From Chrysoperla carnea (Eukaryota; Arthropoda; Insecta; Neuroptera; Chrysopidae): a stretch of DNA of 64,000 nt. The stretch is from positions 44,241,935 to 44,305,934 of the forward strand of contig NC_058338.1 of assembly GCF_905475395.1 (NCBI RefSeq). The letters are read 5' to 3'. Of the stretch, positions 13,256 through 26,540 are shown one piece after another. Position 1 is the stretch's first letter, and the number at the start of each line of letters is the position of its first letter. The notes beneath the pieces are model-generated. The model saw only the letters and a program-made list of their open reading frames with translations, did no database searches and was not told the DNA's origin. The translations under genes were made by a program, and so were the position numbers.

Positions 13256-13513
13256 AAAAAAAACTATTCCAAAACAAATTAATGTGCTCTAAAAAGTAAA
13301 AAAAATAACGATAATATATAGAAGTTACAATTATTGTTATTTTTGGAGTTTGTGACAACCAAGGAAACAACTGACAGAACAGTTTGTTACATTAACTTGG
13401 CTGACACCGACTCCAAAAATAACAATAATTGTATTTTTTTTTTATAACTACATTATATTATCGTTATTTTTTTACATTTTTGTGCACATTAATTTGTTTT
13501 GGAATAGTTTTTT
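13256..13513. mobile_element. Palindromic MITE, about 260 bp, flanked by TA
   Basis: Terminal inverted repeats of about 30 bp (aaaactattccaaaacaaat ... its complement) continue as imperfect pairing through nearly the whole element (cgataatata and ctccaaaaataacaat blocks pair with their mirror copies). TA dinucleotides border both ends (13254-13255, 13514-13515), as for Tc1/mariner-type insertion. No coding sequence is present. Confidence 0.75.
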
Positions 13514-15300
13514 TAGTACACTAACTAATTTGTCATTAAAATAGAATTATCGCAATCGGTTGGCGTGATATTGAGTTCTTCGTCCATTTGCCGCACACAT
13601 AATTAATGCAAATTTAAGATTTATATGGTTTTCTCATGGATGCCATTGTCAGAACTGGACCAAATTGAAATGGAACTACACGGGAAGTAACAGTCGTATA
13701 GTGACTTTTGGCTTATCCTGTTCTTGGTAATATTTGCCATATAAAAAGTTGTAACTTATTTTACAATGATTTTTCAAATAAATAATTTTATCAAAAAGTT
13801 ATTAATTAATGGCCATTCTTGCCACGGTTTGTTTCAAACATACTTTTGACAAAGTATTTTTGCAGGGGTTCGTTAACTATGCAATCTTTATTTATCAAAT
13901 ATGTTTTTATTATTTTAAAATATATCGCTTTTGATTTATTATGAAACAAATTTATTTTTGAAGTATCTAATTTAATTTATTTTTATGGTTTAATATTTGC
14001 TAAGTAATAAGCATTAATTATTTATAAATATATTATGTATGTTCATAATTTTAATAATTATTTGTTCGGGTGATTAAATGGGGAACAAGAAATTAAAAAA
14101 AATACTGATAATATAAAACACCGACAATGAATACGATAATGACATATAAATAAATTAATTAAAGTGGCTAACTTTGATTTCGAAATCACTGACTATGTTT
14201 TTAAAAAAAAACTTTAATCTTTGATAATTTATACTGGCTGATTTTTTTAAAAAGAGTCCTTATATCAAAAACAAAATGAAATTTTTCTTTTAAATAGAAC
14301 AACAGTACCATAAAAATCAAATTTTTCCCCTTGACCTCAATTTTGGCTCTTGATTTCAAGTTTTTTCAAATTTACTAATAATTTTCTTAAATAAAATTCT
14401 TATATTTTTATCGAATTTAATAAAATTTGTGACTTATTTGTTTAGGGCTATACCAACTAGATTGACCAACGGCAATGTTGAGCAAGCCACACTTTTAATT
14501 TAAGGGGCTCGGTCAATTTTTTAGTTGCATCACCAGCTTAAAATTGATAAATACCCGATTTTTGTTATTTTAAAAAGGAGATAAATCGAAATTAGACATA
14601 TAAATCTTTTGCCCGACACTCGATAAAATGACTTGTTAAAAGTTGGAAAATATGAATTTTGACTTTGTTTTCATTTATTTTCATATCAGAATAACAAAAG
14701 AAACTAATCATCATCAAGTTTTAAATGAATGATCCAGACAACGTACGCCTAGCCTTAGTCTTTTAAAAAAGATTTGACTGATTTGATTAAAAATTGAAGC
14801 TATTACTTCACCTGACAACTCAAGATGTTTAAATGGGCTATTAGGAGTAAAATTTTTAAGGACGCGAAAAATATTTTTTCGATTAAAGAATTAGTTTTTT
14901 TTAAATTATTCCATTAGTTTTTCGTTTGGTTTTTCTTTTCCCTACCTGGAACAACTCTAATCCCCACTACATTAAAGAAAAAATTTAAACAAACATTGCA
15001 GTAAAATCGAAGTACATACCTACTATTCATATTTCTAGACTATACTCTACGATATAGCTAGGTAATACTCCTATATAAACTGAGTTTATCTTCGAAAGAG
15101 ATTGACTCTACTCATGTATGAAATAAAAGTTCAAAACGTGATCGAATACAAATTAGCTGCTTATAAAAGAATTTATCTATTTATCATACCATACGGAGAC
15201 AGTAAATGTCCACACAAAAAAATAACAAGAATTTTGCATTAAAAAACTGATACTAAATGTTTTTATTAAACTTGAAAAATAGAAAATTTTAAGTTTTTAT
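13514..15300. other. AT-rich intergenic stretch
   Basis: No gene recognised. About 13550-13740 is less AT-rich and has the look of an old dispersed repeat, but it has no partner in this window. Confidence 0.4.
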
Positions 15301-15820
15301 TTTTATAGCCTGTTATATGTGAAATATATAACAAGGTATACTAATTTTAATCTCAAGTTTGCAACACTTAGAATTTTTGATGATAAGAACTGAAAATCAC
15401 CTAATTAGTCCATTTTCGTTTGTCTGTCCGTCTACATGATAACTCAAAAACTAAAAAAGATATCGAGCTGAAATTTTTATAGCGTTCTCAGGATGTAAAA
15501 ACTGACTTTGCGTTCGATAATGAGCAGCATAGATTAACTAGGTCTCTTACTTATGAAAAAATAAACAACTTTTTCCGAAACGTTTTTTCGTAATTATCAT
15601 TTTTTTCCCGTGGGGGGACCAATTTGGGAAAAATTATGCTGTCCATTTTCTCCAAAATTATAAAAGATGGATTGGAAGATTTTAAGAAGTAAAAAGTAAA
15701 AAAAAGTCTTCGAAAAGTTAATTTATTAAAAATAATGCAAGCATTATACGATATTCAGCATTGTCTAAAATGCAGAGTATTTCAACAACTAACTCAATCA
15801 ATTATTTATTTTCACTTGTT
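15301..15820 (+). repeat. Dispersed repeat family A, copy 1
   Basis: Family A runs from a terminal hairpin (here gttatatgtgaaatatataac), through a caagtttg block, a GTCTGTCCGTC tract, actcaaaaac-a-aa-agatatcg, a tgagcaacata block, a ttttccgaaa/aacttttgtttg block, to a ttttcacttg end. All blocks appear here in order, with more mutations than in the other copies. Confidence 0.75.
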
Positions 15821-17160
15821 TTTAATGATTTTATCATTTCAATCATGTGATTTTGTTTTGGGTAAATAATAATAAACAAAATTCACTGTGATATCATAAG
15901 ACGAGGTAAAATCAATATTTAAACAAGCCATCAAAGAAATTTGGATAATTCAATTAAGCTAGTGATTCGAATAAAATGAAATAGAGGATTACTGGACATC
16001 AAACGAATGTGTCATATATCATATTATTAAATGTTACTGTTTTATTGTCTGTTATGATTGTGATAAGGGAGAGTTGACAACATCGTGCCCTCAATTACGT
16101 CGTCTCACCTTTCAGGTTTTCCAATTAATAATCTATTTTTCTACAATAAGAACACTCGAAAATTTTGTGTCCTTCAAGAGATCATAGTTCTTAACTTACT
16201 TGTTAAAAAATACAAGTGTCAAAATAATTTTTTTTTTTAATTCAAAACTGATACAATTTTAATTATGGAGCGATATAGCCAAATTTTTCCTATACTCGAA
16301 TTAAGTACGTATACCACAAGACCACAAGCTCTGTCACGCCAGCGACACGCTCGAAATACATAGAAAATAACATCTCACTAGTTTGTAATATTTGCATTAA
16401 TTAAATATCCTCCCCTGACCATACCTGGGAGGGGATAGGACTCCTAAATTTTTGTAGGACTCAGCAGATTTTCATTTCTACGGCCAAGATAAAGTTATAA
16501 ATAAAGTTAGACTTATTTCCTGTATTAATAGCGTTTTTCTAAAATATTAGACAAATATTTTTTTCTTTTCCAAAACATAATTGATATCCTCGAGTATTTG
16601 AACGTTTTCATACTTTATGGACACTCTGTACCTATAAATTTTCACATTGATAAAACATTTTAAAACTACTTTTAAATATTCATTCAAATAAATGTATATA
16701 ATATGTATTAAATTAATTAAATATAACAATAGATTAACAAATTCTATTATATTCAGTAATAATTAAAATTTATTTTATATTATTTATCTATTAGTATAAA
16801 TATGTCACAGTCATTTTATATAATTCATGTCTTCTAGAAAACACTAGACATTGCTTGATGATGTTCGGTATCATTCCATTCTTCATGATTAAAACGCAAC
16901 ACTTCATGAAACGACTAGGATTTTCTAGAATATACAAAATATATGAAATGACTGCGACACCTACAACCTACAAATTGAATTGTATAAAGTATAATAATGG
17001 CAACATGATATATTTATTTATTAATTATGAATATTCAATAAATAAATATTTATAATACAATGTTTTAAAATGTCTTTTATAATAAATAATAATTTTATAA
17101 ACTTATCTCGTATAACTTTTTTAATGCATAATATTTAAAGCAAATCTATAATACAAAAAT
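15821..17160. other. AT-rich intergenic stretch
   Basis: No gene recognised. Short frames here are low-complexity. 16310-16440 is slightly GC-richer without a recognisable feature. Confidence 0.4.
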
Positions 17161-17589
17161 TAATCGCTGAATGTGTTGCTAAGCGCGAGAGTAGCTGAAC
17201 CGATAAGCGCGATTTCAGCTGAAATCTCGAGAGCAGCTGAACCGATTTTGCTAATTCATTTTTTATAATATTCCTTAAGTACGAGGATGGTTCTTACGGA
17301 GAAAAAAATTTAAAAAAATGTCTAAAAACAACACTTTTCTATATTCCCATACAGAAGATTCGTAATAATAATTAAAAGTTAATTTGAACTTTAATACTAT
17401 ACCATAAAGTTTAAGTGATAGTAGAGGGATTCCGGGAAAGCAAAACAATTGAGTGACATTAGTATCGTATAAATATTAATGTCAATATTTATCAATATTT
17501 ATACTATTGTAACATTACTCAAAAACAAATTCTCTATGGTAAAATGTAAATTGTCTGTGGTAAAATGTCAATTGAAATGTAAACGTCTC

Positions 17590-17627
17590 GACTGTTAGGC
17601 GATACGAAGTACCGCCGGATCAGCTAG
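17590..17627 (+). repeat. Helitron-like 3' terminus
   Basis: The sequence gatacgaagtaccgccggat followed by cagCTAG|T has the GC-rich hairpin-plus-CTRR ending usual for insect non-autonomous Helitrons. The 5' end was not located; two agctgaaccgat blocks at 17193 and 17233 may belong to the same element. Confidence 0.45.
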
Positions 17628-17739
17628 TACCTAATAAAGGATGATGTACCATGAACCAAAATCTACATTTATAGATCTATATGTTTTTAAAGCCATTTTT
17701 TAGATATGTGAAATTTTCAAAATTTAAAAAAGAAACCCA

Positions 17740-18050
17740 CAAATTTTTTGCGTACGGAACCCTAAACTCGAACTTGAAACATATCTAGAAACACTCTCCA
17801 TTAAATTACCTTTTTCCTTGGAGCCTTTTCCAAACTGAACTGATTTTGAGGATCATCGCCTATTTCAGAGTTGTTTCGGGTACGGAAACCTAAACTCGGT
17901 AACTTGAATTATACCTAATAACACTCTCCATTAAATTATCTTTTAAACGAAACTCAAAAAATCAAAATCGGGTCATCCGTTTAGGAGCTACGATGCCACC
18001 GACAGACAGACAAACACACACAGAGCGGTCAAACTTATAATAAACATTTT
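17740..18050 (+). repeat. Dispersed repeat family B, copy 1
   Basis: Contains two related monomers, each with an aaactcg-aacttgaa block followed by acactctccattaaatta. It then has aggagctacgatgccaccga and a gacagacagac tract. Inverted relatives occur at 22865-23130 and 30555-30720. Confidence 0.7.
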
Positions 18051-19948
18051 TTATTTCAGAGGTTAAAAATGGAAATAGTCTCTAATAGCTAAACATTGTT
18101 ATGGATATGGTAGAAGAATTGAATTTTTAATCATTTAGAGTTTTACATTATATTAAAACAATTTCATTTTTTGATTTAGATAACGATTTATGGTTTAAAG
18201 GTTTAGTTCATTTGCAAAGCTAATAAAACATTTTTCCTTTTACCCATATTTTATGCTATAAAAGATAATTTGGAGCGATGGCCATCTCTTAAAGTTGTAT
18301 CGTGTTGATCTTTGTTTCTCATTTTCTCATGATTTTACACCAACACACGAATTGGTTATTGTATTTATTAATCCGCAATTCGATGTCATTTGTGTAAACA
18401 TGCTCCTTATACTTTTTCACACTCATAACACTTTTTTTTCTGCAGGGAGTCAAAGTACGATTATTTTGAGCCATTTAATTTTATTATGCTTCAAATTCAT
18501 GGAAAAAGCGTGTATAAAAGAGTTTCATGTGCCTGTAATACTGTGATAATGAACCAATTGGTTACTCATCCTTTTAAGTAAGTATTAATAATTTTATTGA
18601 TGAATGATATCAGTGGCGGCTTTAAGAAAAAAATCCTCGATGGAAATTCTTTTAGAACCTACGTGTGAAATTTTCAGATTAAAATTTATTGATAGAAAAC
18701 TCTAAATAAATTATCTTCCAGATTGAAATATCACTTACTACTTTTGTGATTCAATCTTGAAAATGCAATCTTGGTTGACACTCGCCCCCCCCCCCCCTTA
18801 GCCCAATCCTTTTGGTGTTTCAGCTTGTTCTTTGGCGGCAATTTTTCCTCGGATTTTTAATGAACAAATCAACCAAACTTTCCCCTAACAAAACTTTTCA
18901 AACAAAAGTTTATTTTTTTAAGGCAAAGAATCAGAGTCCAATACACGAAATAGGTAGTTCCATTTCAAAAACCAAAGTTGACTATCGTTTGACTCGGAAA
19001 GTTCCCTCGGAAAATAAGAATAAACATTTTTCAGAGAACTTTTTATAGACACCTGAATTTGACCGCTTTTGATATGCCAATTCTTTTTCGCAAAGATTGG
19101 TTGAAAACTTTTTTAAAAAATCATCCTATACATCCCATTTAATTGATAACATCTTTTTGTACAAAGTACTAACAACCATGAATCAAAAATTTACCCACGC
19201 GGGGAATATATTCGGGTTTGTAGTGGATGATATTTTATTCAACAAGTAAAAATTCCATTTTAAAAAGAAGTAATTTAGGGCCAAGGAGTCCATCTGCTAA
19301 AGTGTCCTGATTCTGTACCGTCTATGAGTGATATTATTGTTTTTTATGATATAAAATTATGATTAAAAAATAAAACTTTAGTAGTTATTGATTTATTTAT
19401 GAGTAAATGAAGCATAAATACCGAGATTATTATTTATTATGTGTTGTGATGGTCGTCTATAATAAATACTACATTCACGTTACGTTACGAGCTAAGTTCA
19501 TTTATGTTATGTTACGATTCAACCTGCTCTGCTCAGCTGTCTTAATTAGTGCAGGCGGTAGACAGAGCAACTTCTTCTAAATATGAGAACTACCTGGCTT
19601 AAACTTTTCTAAACGAAGTTTTCTAAACTATATTTTAATCAATTATTATTTACATGTCAAAAGTTTTGAACTAGAATATGATATTGAAAAATTATTAATT
19701 AAAAGTAAAAATGTCTTTGAAAATTATGTGAATTATACAACGATGGAAAAAGTGTCCCAAATAAGAATGAAACGTGAATATGTGTACTAACAAAATTTGA
19801 TAAAAGCAAATACTTACCAACAAAATTGTATATTGATTTAAATGGCATATAATTCTCAATGCAAAATATTATATGTATAATATTTAAAAGTAAGGTTTGT
19901 GTTTCTTTCATAGCAATAACTGATAACTCTGTTATGTTAGCTTTAGAA
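18051..19948. other. AT-rich intergenic stretch with a poly-C run
   Basis: A run of 13 C residues at 18785-18797 stands out in otherwise AT-rich DNA. No gene was recognised. The region 19480-19580 is moderately GC-richer and unassigned. Confidence 0.45.
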
Positions 19949-20246
19949 CAGGCATGGGCGAGTTATTTTAAGTCAAAGTCACCATTGTTATAACTTTATT
20001 GTTTGCTATAAACTTTATTGTGTGCCTCTTTATCCAAGTCCGCATTGCTCATAGAAAGCGAGACGGGTATACGACTTTTCTACCTGTCTCAGTTTCTCTA
20101 ATAGTAATGAGATACGTAGAAACATAATGTATTCGCTCTGTCTTACTCTTATTATTGGTTGACACTGGTTGGGTTGTCGCTGTCTTGCTCGTTATTTAAT
20201 TACAGAAGTGTGAGGGACTTCTCTCAGTCATATTTGCCCATGCCTG
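19949..20246. mobile_element. hAT-like MITE with 8-bp target-site duplication
   Basis: The ends read caggcatgggcgag and ttgcccatgcctg, an inverted repeat of about 13 bp of the CAGGnnTGGGC type common in hAT elements. Flanks are ctttagaa (19941-19948) and ctttagag (20247-20254), a 7/8 match and the 8-bp duplication size of hAT transposases. The 298-bp interior has no coding capacity. Confidence 0.8.
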
Positions 20247-20699
20247 CTTTAGAGCATATAATGGGACAATATTGTTTGTTCATTTAGTTTATTATAACAT
20301 GTGTACCCCTGCTCGTACAGTGGGTTTTCGGTACTAATTATAGTTTTTTAATTAATTTTATTTAATTTTATATGATTAAGGATGTACGAGAGTCAGGGCA
20401 ATTATCGATAAAAGGATTGATTTTTTTTATATGAAGTTGTACTAAAGTCTAAATCAATTCTGAAAATCGTATGGAGGGAGGGTGTTGCCCGACTATTTAA
20501 AAAAATAAATTAATTCAAAAGTAGGCATATTTAACATTGATCGCATGGGAAATCGGTAGATGGATGATATGTTTTCACAGATTTGTCCAAAACTAGTGGG
20601 TGAAAATTTAAAAATAACTATTTAAATTAAAGTTCAAACCTTAATAAATTATTGAAAACAATAAAAACTTATTATGTTCGACTAATTAAGGATGTAAGA

Positions 20700-20975
20700 C
20701 CACGATAGTGGGAACCCAAATTTTAAAAAAATAATAACTAAAATTTTTCAATATCCGGAGTATTATTCAAAATATCGCGAAATGAAAATTGTGTTTAATT
20801 ATTTAGCTTTCGATATTTCGAAAACCAAGACAGATATCGAAAAATTGTATTCTTATTTTTCGTCTGTATTTATGAAGTTATAACAAAATTCATCATCAAA
20901 ATTGAAAATAAGGTACAAATAATTTCAACCACAATTCTAAACTTGCCTTGGCGCTCATACTACCTTAATTAGGTA
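20700..20975 (+). repeat. Dispersed repeat family C, copy 1
   Basis: Shares tttaattatttagctttcga, atatcgaaaaattgtattct, tatttttcgtct and gaagttataacaaaatt in order with 31215-31465, about 85-90% alike by eye. No coding capacity. Confidence 0.75.
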
Positions 20976-22195
20976 TATTAATAGAATTTTATTTTAAGTG
21001 TTTAAATATTCCCATTAACAATTTATACACAACTTTTACGTGAATTTGCAATTAGAGTAAACAATCCTATTCAAGTTTAAAATTCTATCTTAAATTTAAA
21101 AAACTTTTAGCATGAAGAGACACGAAGTGAAAAACTCGTGTCAACCAAACGCGGCAATCACCCGTAATATGATTTTTCCCCTTGCTTGGAGTCTCAGGAA
21201 TAAAAATTCAAACAAAGCTTTTAGCCTTCATATTTTGTATACGAATGTCTTCTAGCGCCTGATTTATAAAATAATATCAACAGTGTTCAGTTAGGTTAGT
21301 TGTTCATTGAACCTATTTATTTTGTATAAGCGGTATTCATGAGTTTACAGGTAAAATACAGGGACGGCATTTTAACTTAATCCATTTTACCAAAAGATTA
21401 TTATTACTGTTAGAGTATTTAGATTTCCAAAATACAAAAATAATTCATTCTGCCGTAATAAAATAAGTTTCCAGAACTATTCTCCGAAAATTGAAAATCG
21501 GTACGTAGCATTCTATAGTGGTCCCTTTCCGGATCGAATTGGTATGATATAAGGTACAATAAACCAATAGTTTGAAACTATCTAACAATCGGTGATCTTC
21601 TATCTCTTTCGTCTTCGAAGAAAAGTTCTAGAACTTGCGTAATTTATTTTCCAAATATTTTCTCCAAAACTTATAATAACGGTCCAAAGCAATAAAATAT
21701 TCGAACGATTAAAAGCCATAGTTAAGGTTAAAGAATCGTTTCTCTAGTAACAGTTTTCGAAAGCTCGAAAACAGTTTTCGAAAACTTTTTCTATTAATCA
21801 TAGTTAAAAAAAAAAAAGAATTTTTGAAACTTTGGACGTCAATTTAAAGTAAACGAATTGTTTAGTGATACCGACATGCTTTCATTTTGTAAAAAATTTA
21901 TTGAAAATTACTCTGATAAATTTGTATAAAATAATGAACTATATACAATGGAGAGAAATTGCAATAATGAAAATAAACTTTATTGATATGTCAATTGGCT
22001 AATCAAATTAATTCGTTGTTAACATAATATAACACATACAAAAAAATTAAAATAATTAAAAAAAAGAAAACACAACGCAAAGGAAATACATCATGAAGCA
22101 TATAAATAGTTGAAATTTTAAACTAAATCGCAAATTAGAAATAAATAAATAAAATGAATTCTAGTCACAAGTACAACAAGGCAGTCTGAAATGCA
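20976..22195. other. AT-rich intergenic stretch
   Basis: No gene recognised. A self-complementary aaaacagttttcgaaa pair lies near 21746-21785. Confidence 0.4.
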
Positions 22196-22199
22196 AAGA

Positions 22200-23700
22200 T
22201 ATTGTCATGGACAAGCCAAGATGAAGCGTAAATATTTATATACTGCTGTAACATCTACATTATCCTTGGAACCCAAAATCAGTTTTGTAGTATTTAATCC
22301 GCGACTGTAAAGGTCGCACCCTTGCTTTTCCTATTGTCTCATAGTACTTCTCTATAACATGTTCGACCATTTGAATTCTGTTACATAGAACACAAATCCC
22401 GCTTCGATTTTTCTTATTTTCCCAAAAAAAACCTGTTAATTCTGAAAATAGAAATAATTCTTCTTACATCTCTGTCTGTTAAATTTATATGCATTGCTCC
22501 ACCCTCATAGTGATGAAGCTTTCAAACTTAATTTCTCACATTCTATAGCATTTTTATCAAGAAGAACTCATACACTTTAATTTGGTCATTTTTGCTCTCC
22601 AAATAATTGTCATGAGCGACATCCGTGGAGTTGCGACTGTTTGGTGATGATTTTGCAACTCCTAAAACTTCTTTATAAAAACTATGAACAAATACACCGA
22701 ATAAACTTTTCACATTTTTCTAGTCCTCAAATTTCATTCCTGTATAATAAGATAGGTAGTAGCATTCCCCTAAACATATTTAACAGAATTTTTGATGGGA
22801 AATTTTCATTGCTATAAATTTTTCTTCGAATCACCACCAATGCTTTGTTAGCTTTTTTTAACCTCCAAACCAAAAAAGGGGTGTTATAAGTTTGATCGCT
22901 ATGTGTGCCTGCCCGTCTGTCAGTGGCATGGTAGCGCCTAAGCGGATAAACCTTTGAAAGGAGAGTGTGAGATTTAATGGAGACTGCTTAAAGGCGATGA
23001 TCCTCACAATCGGTTCAGTTTGGAGTAGACTCAAAGAAAAAAGATACTTTATTGGAGAGTGTTCTTAGATATGTTTCAAGTACAAGTTTAGAGTTCAGTA
23101 CCCGAAAAATTTTTCGAAGATTTTTTAACTTTTGTAAATTTCCCTTGTCAGTCATTTTGCTTTGATCCAGTCTCCATTTTTAGTTATTAATTATATACCC
23201 AATATTATCGTTATACCTTGCGTACAAGCATTTCTCTCAATAATGTTCAAGCATTTTTAAAGCTCTTCACATTCCACCAACTGAGTTTGTAAAAAAAAAA
23301 AGAACTGCATAATAGTAGTTTAATTTCATCATCTTTGATACAAGGAGAAATATTTTTAATACCTTCTATAATATTAACAATATCATCGATGAATAAAACA
23401 AACAATATAGCAGACAATTGATAGCCTTGTCTTAATCCCTTCATAGTGTAAAATACATGCAGCACATGATCTTAATCAATGCGTACACAGCATCCAGGTT
23501 CTTGTGCCTTTCAAAGTCAATGAAACAGCAATACAATTTATTACGTTTTAATGTAAGGGTTTTTTGTATCAGCGTTTCATATATTCATAACTAGCAAATT
23601 GTCCATTACCTCATATCCCACTCTTAATCCTGTTTGATATTTTGAAATATTCTATCCAGTTTCAATCCATTCTTGAATCCTCATTGATAACATGTATTAC
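22200..23700 (-). mobile_element. Decayed LINE (non-LTR retrotransposon) relic, interrupted by a repeat
   Basis: On the minus strand: an RT block MKGLRQGYQLSAILFVLF with IDDI after it (about 23465-23360), then after an insertion a block reading MLLPILLYRNEI-GLEKCEK (about 22779-22720), the counterpart of the post-RT PILLYGxExWG motif of many LINEs. A zinc-knuckle-like block GICVLCNRIQMVEHVIEKYY follows (about 22402-22340). Stops and frameshifts separate them. Repeat family B (22865-23130) sits between the RT and C-terminal parts, which fits a nested insertion. Clade not resolved (L2/Jockey-like order). Confidence 0.7.
22865..23130 (-). repeat. Dispersed repeat family B, copy 2 (nested in LINE relic)
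   Basis: The reverse complement matches 17740-18050: gggcaggcacacatagcgat, the cgctaccatgcc block and the tagatatgtttcaagta block. Its placement splits the LINE relic described above. Confidence 0.7.
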
Positions 23701-24324
23701 ATATTTTACTGATAATAATAATAATAAGCCTTGATCCCAGTAAATGGGCAACGGTAATCACAATAAGGGTAGAATGTCTAATGATTTTCTCCACGTTTGT
23801 CTGTCAGTAGCAATTCTCGACCATGTATTTCCACCGTAGTTTCTAAACTCATATTTTACTGATACTTGGCATTAAAGTCAACTTTCGATAATTATTATCA
23901 TCCAGCGCACTTCCTCTATACCTTTAAATATATAAATTACAAATTATACAGACATTCCATTCATTTGGAAATATTTTTACTTCCTTCAATTTGTTAAATA
24001 ATTTCACATAAATATTCATTCGTTTACAATACCATCTCTTCCATCTGCTATTTTGGTAATGCTAAATGTTAATTTCTATTTCGTCAATAATTTCCCCTCA
24101 AATTAATTTCCACACAATCTCGTTGAAATTGATAAAACAAATCGACGTTTCGACGAAAATTATTGCTCCCGCAAAGACGTTTTGATTTCGTGTTCTCGTG
24201 CAGAAAAGTTAATTAAGCAACAATAAAAGTGTGTATTAATGAGTTTTTTTTGAATTTTGATCTAGGAACTATATTAGGTTATGTAACAATTTTTTGATTT
24301 AATGAAGATATGCTTAGTTTTCAC

Positions 24325-25310
24325 TTCTCGAAAAAATCCACATCGACGAAAAAGACTTGAGAATTATAAAATCTTTATATTGGAATCAAACGACAGCAAT
24401 AAAGTTTAATGGTGGTGTATCCGAATACGTATCAAAAAGAAGGGAGTGAGATAGGGATGTATTCTTTCACCTGAATTATTTAACTTATACGCAGAACTGG
24501 TTTTTGAAAATGTTGAGGATATTAAAGGGGGTTAGCGTGGGTGGAAAAAATATCAATAAGTTAAGGTATGCGGATGATACTGTGTTGATAAGTGACAGTG
24601 AAGACAGTTTGCAAGCTTTAATAAACAACGTTATCAAAACATGTAAAACATACGGCTTAACAATTAACGCAAAATAGACTAAGTGTATGATAATTTTCAA
24701 ACAAGCTAACCTCAAAATGAATCTAAAGACTGACTGTGCAAAGTTGGAACAAGTGAGTCAATACATATATCTTGGCGCGACCATTACATCAGGCGGACAA
24801 CGTATAAATGAAATAAAACGACTTGTGGCTCTATCGAAGGTAATATTTAATAAATATAAACAAATATGAATAAACAAAAACATAAGCAATAAAACGAAAA
24901 TTCGTATTTTAAAATGCTACGTTTGGTCGGTTTTATTATATGCATGTGAAACAAGCACAGTGTCAACTGCTGCTGAAAAACTATTACAGAAATGTCAATC
25001 AAATCAAATGACAGAAATGTAGTTCCTGCGTCGATCCCAGCGGATATCATGGACTCAACGAACAACAAATGAACTTGTTCTACAAAAAGCGGGTGTAGGC
25101 CGTGAATTAATAAAGACTTTAAGATTTCGTCAGCTCAATTTCTTGGGAATTATTCTTACAGGAAAAATCTTTGGCGAGAGGAAGAAAACGTCATAGTTAT
25201 CTTAAAAGCTTAAAATTAAACATGTCAAATATTGACATTCTTCATCTCGCCAACGACAGGAACGGGTGGAATGCCATGATCACCAACGTTTGTTAATCAA
25301 ACATGGTACT
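24325..25310 (+). mobile_element. Decayed RTE-like LINE relic
   Basis: Blocks in order: KSLYWNQTTAIKFNG (about 24372-24416), CILSPELFNLYAEL (about 24459-24500), LRYADDTVLISDSEDSLQAL with the YADD catalytic core (about 24563-24620), QYIYLGATITSGGQRINEIK (about 24760-24820), ILKCYVWSVLLYACET (about 24907-24955) and a WTQRTTNELVLQKAGVGREL block (about 25050-25110). The order and wording match endonuclease/RT polyproteins of the RTE/BovB type. In-frame stops and shifts show it is inactive. The first half (endonuclease, fingers) is missing. Confidence 0.78.
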
Positions 25311-25857
25311 TTGTTGATTGATTGATGCTTAGCCGATTAGAGATAATCAGTTTTTGACCTAGTTGATTTAGAAAATACAATAGAGTTTTCTACAAAAACG
25401 AATAGAATTTATATTAACCGGTATTTTCAGTCTGTTATTTGGATTTCATTTGATATGTAATAGATATAAAGATAAACAAAAAACATTTATATTCAACAAA
25501 TATCTTTGTTATGAAAGGTTTGCTGCTTTTCGTCGATGGTTGTTGTCAACATTAAGATTGTAATTTATTTATCATTGTACAGTTTTGGTTTATTTCACAC
25601 TAAAGTTGATATTAGTTGACCTCATACTATCATTTTCGTGATGGATATTGTGTACAAAACTTACAAAAGGTTTACTCAACAAAACGCTTATATTCCAATA
25701 TTATTTATGTTTATTCTCAATATATACTTATTTGTTTTTAATAATAGTAGAGCAACTATTTCTAAAATGTGAAGACTTTCTAAAGGTGCTTGAAAAGATC
25801 CTAGTCAATTTATTTTAGCGCAAATATTGTATTTTATAGTATATGTTTATTGGTAAA

Positions 25858-26540
25858 TTTTTATACCATGTATTTATGACATATATCAAGGTATACTAAG
25901 TTTAGTCTCAAGTTTGTAAATAGAGCTTAGAAATATTGATGCTACAATCAAAATTTTGGTATAGGTATTCATAACATCACATAGAGAGTCTATTTCCGGT
26001 TATCTGTCTGTCCGTCTGTCAACACGATAACTCAAAAACGAGAAAAGATATGAAGCTGAAATTTTTAGAGCGTGCTCAGGACTTAAAAAGTGAGGTTGAG
26101 TTCGTAAATGAGCAACATAGCTTAATCTACGAGCTATCTAGGTCTTGGGTCTGTAGGACCCATCCTGAAAACCATTAGAGATTAAAATTTTATATGTAAA
26201 AAATGTTCCATACAAAAAAATCAACAACTTTTGTTTGAAACATATTCTCGTAAACATCCGTACCATATGGCATCCATTTTCTCCAAAACTATAAAAGATA
26301 GAGAGTGGAAACTTTTCAGGTAGCTTCAACTAGTGATCTTGTTTAAAAACCAAAAAAAAATTATAGAAAATAATTTCGAAATTTTCGAAAACCTAATTGT
26401 GCCTTTCGGAAGCCATAATTGTGGTGGTTATTTTAATTCTGCTAGTTTTATAAGAAAATAATACAATCACTGGCATTCAACACTTTCTATGCAGGGTATT
26501 TGAATGACAATTAAATCAGTCACTTGTTAGTTTTCACTTG
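25858..26540 (+). repeat. Dispersed repeat family A, copy 2
   Basis: Starts tataccatgtatttatgaca, includes ctgtctgtccgtctgtcaac and atgagcaacatag, and ends ttttcacttgttt. About 160 bp longer than other copies because of extra sequence around 26320-26470. A minus-strand open frame inside it (26138-26329) is incidental. Confidence 0.8.

Noticed and set aside
26138..26329. 63-codon minus-strand open frame
   Set aside because: Lies wholly inside repeat family A; other copies do not keep the frame.
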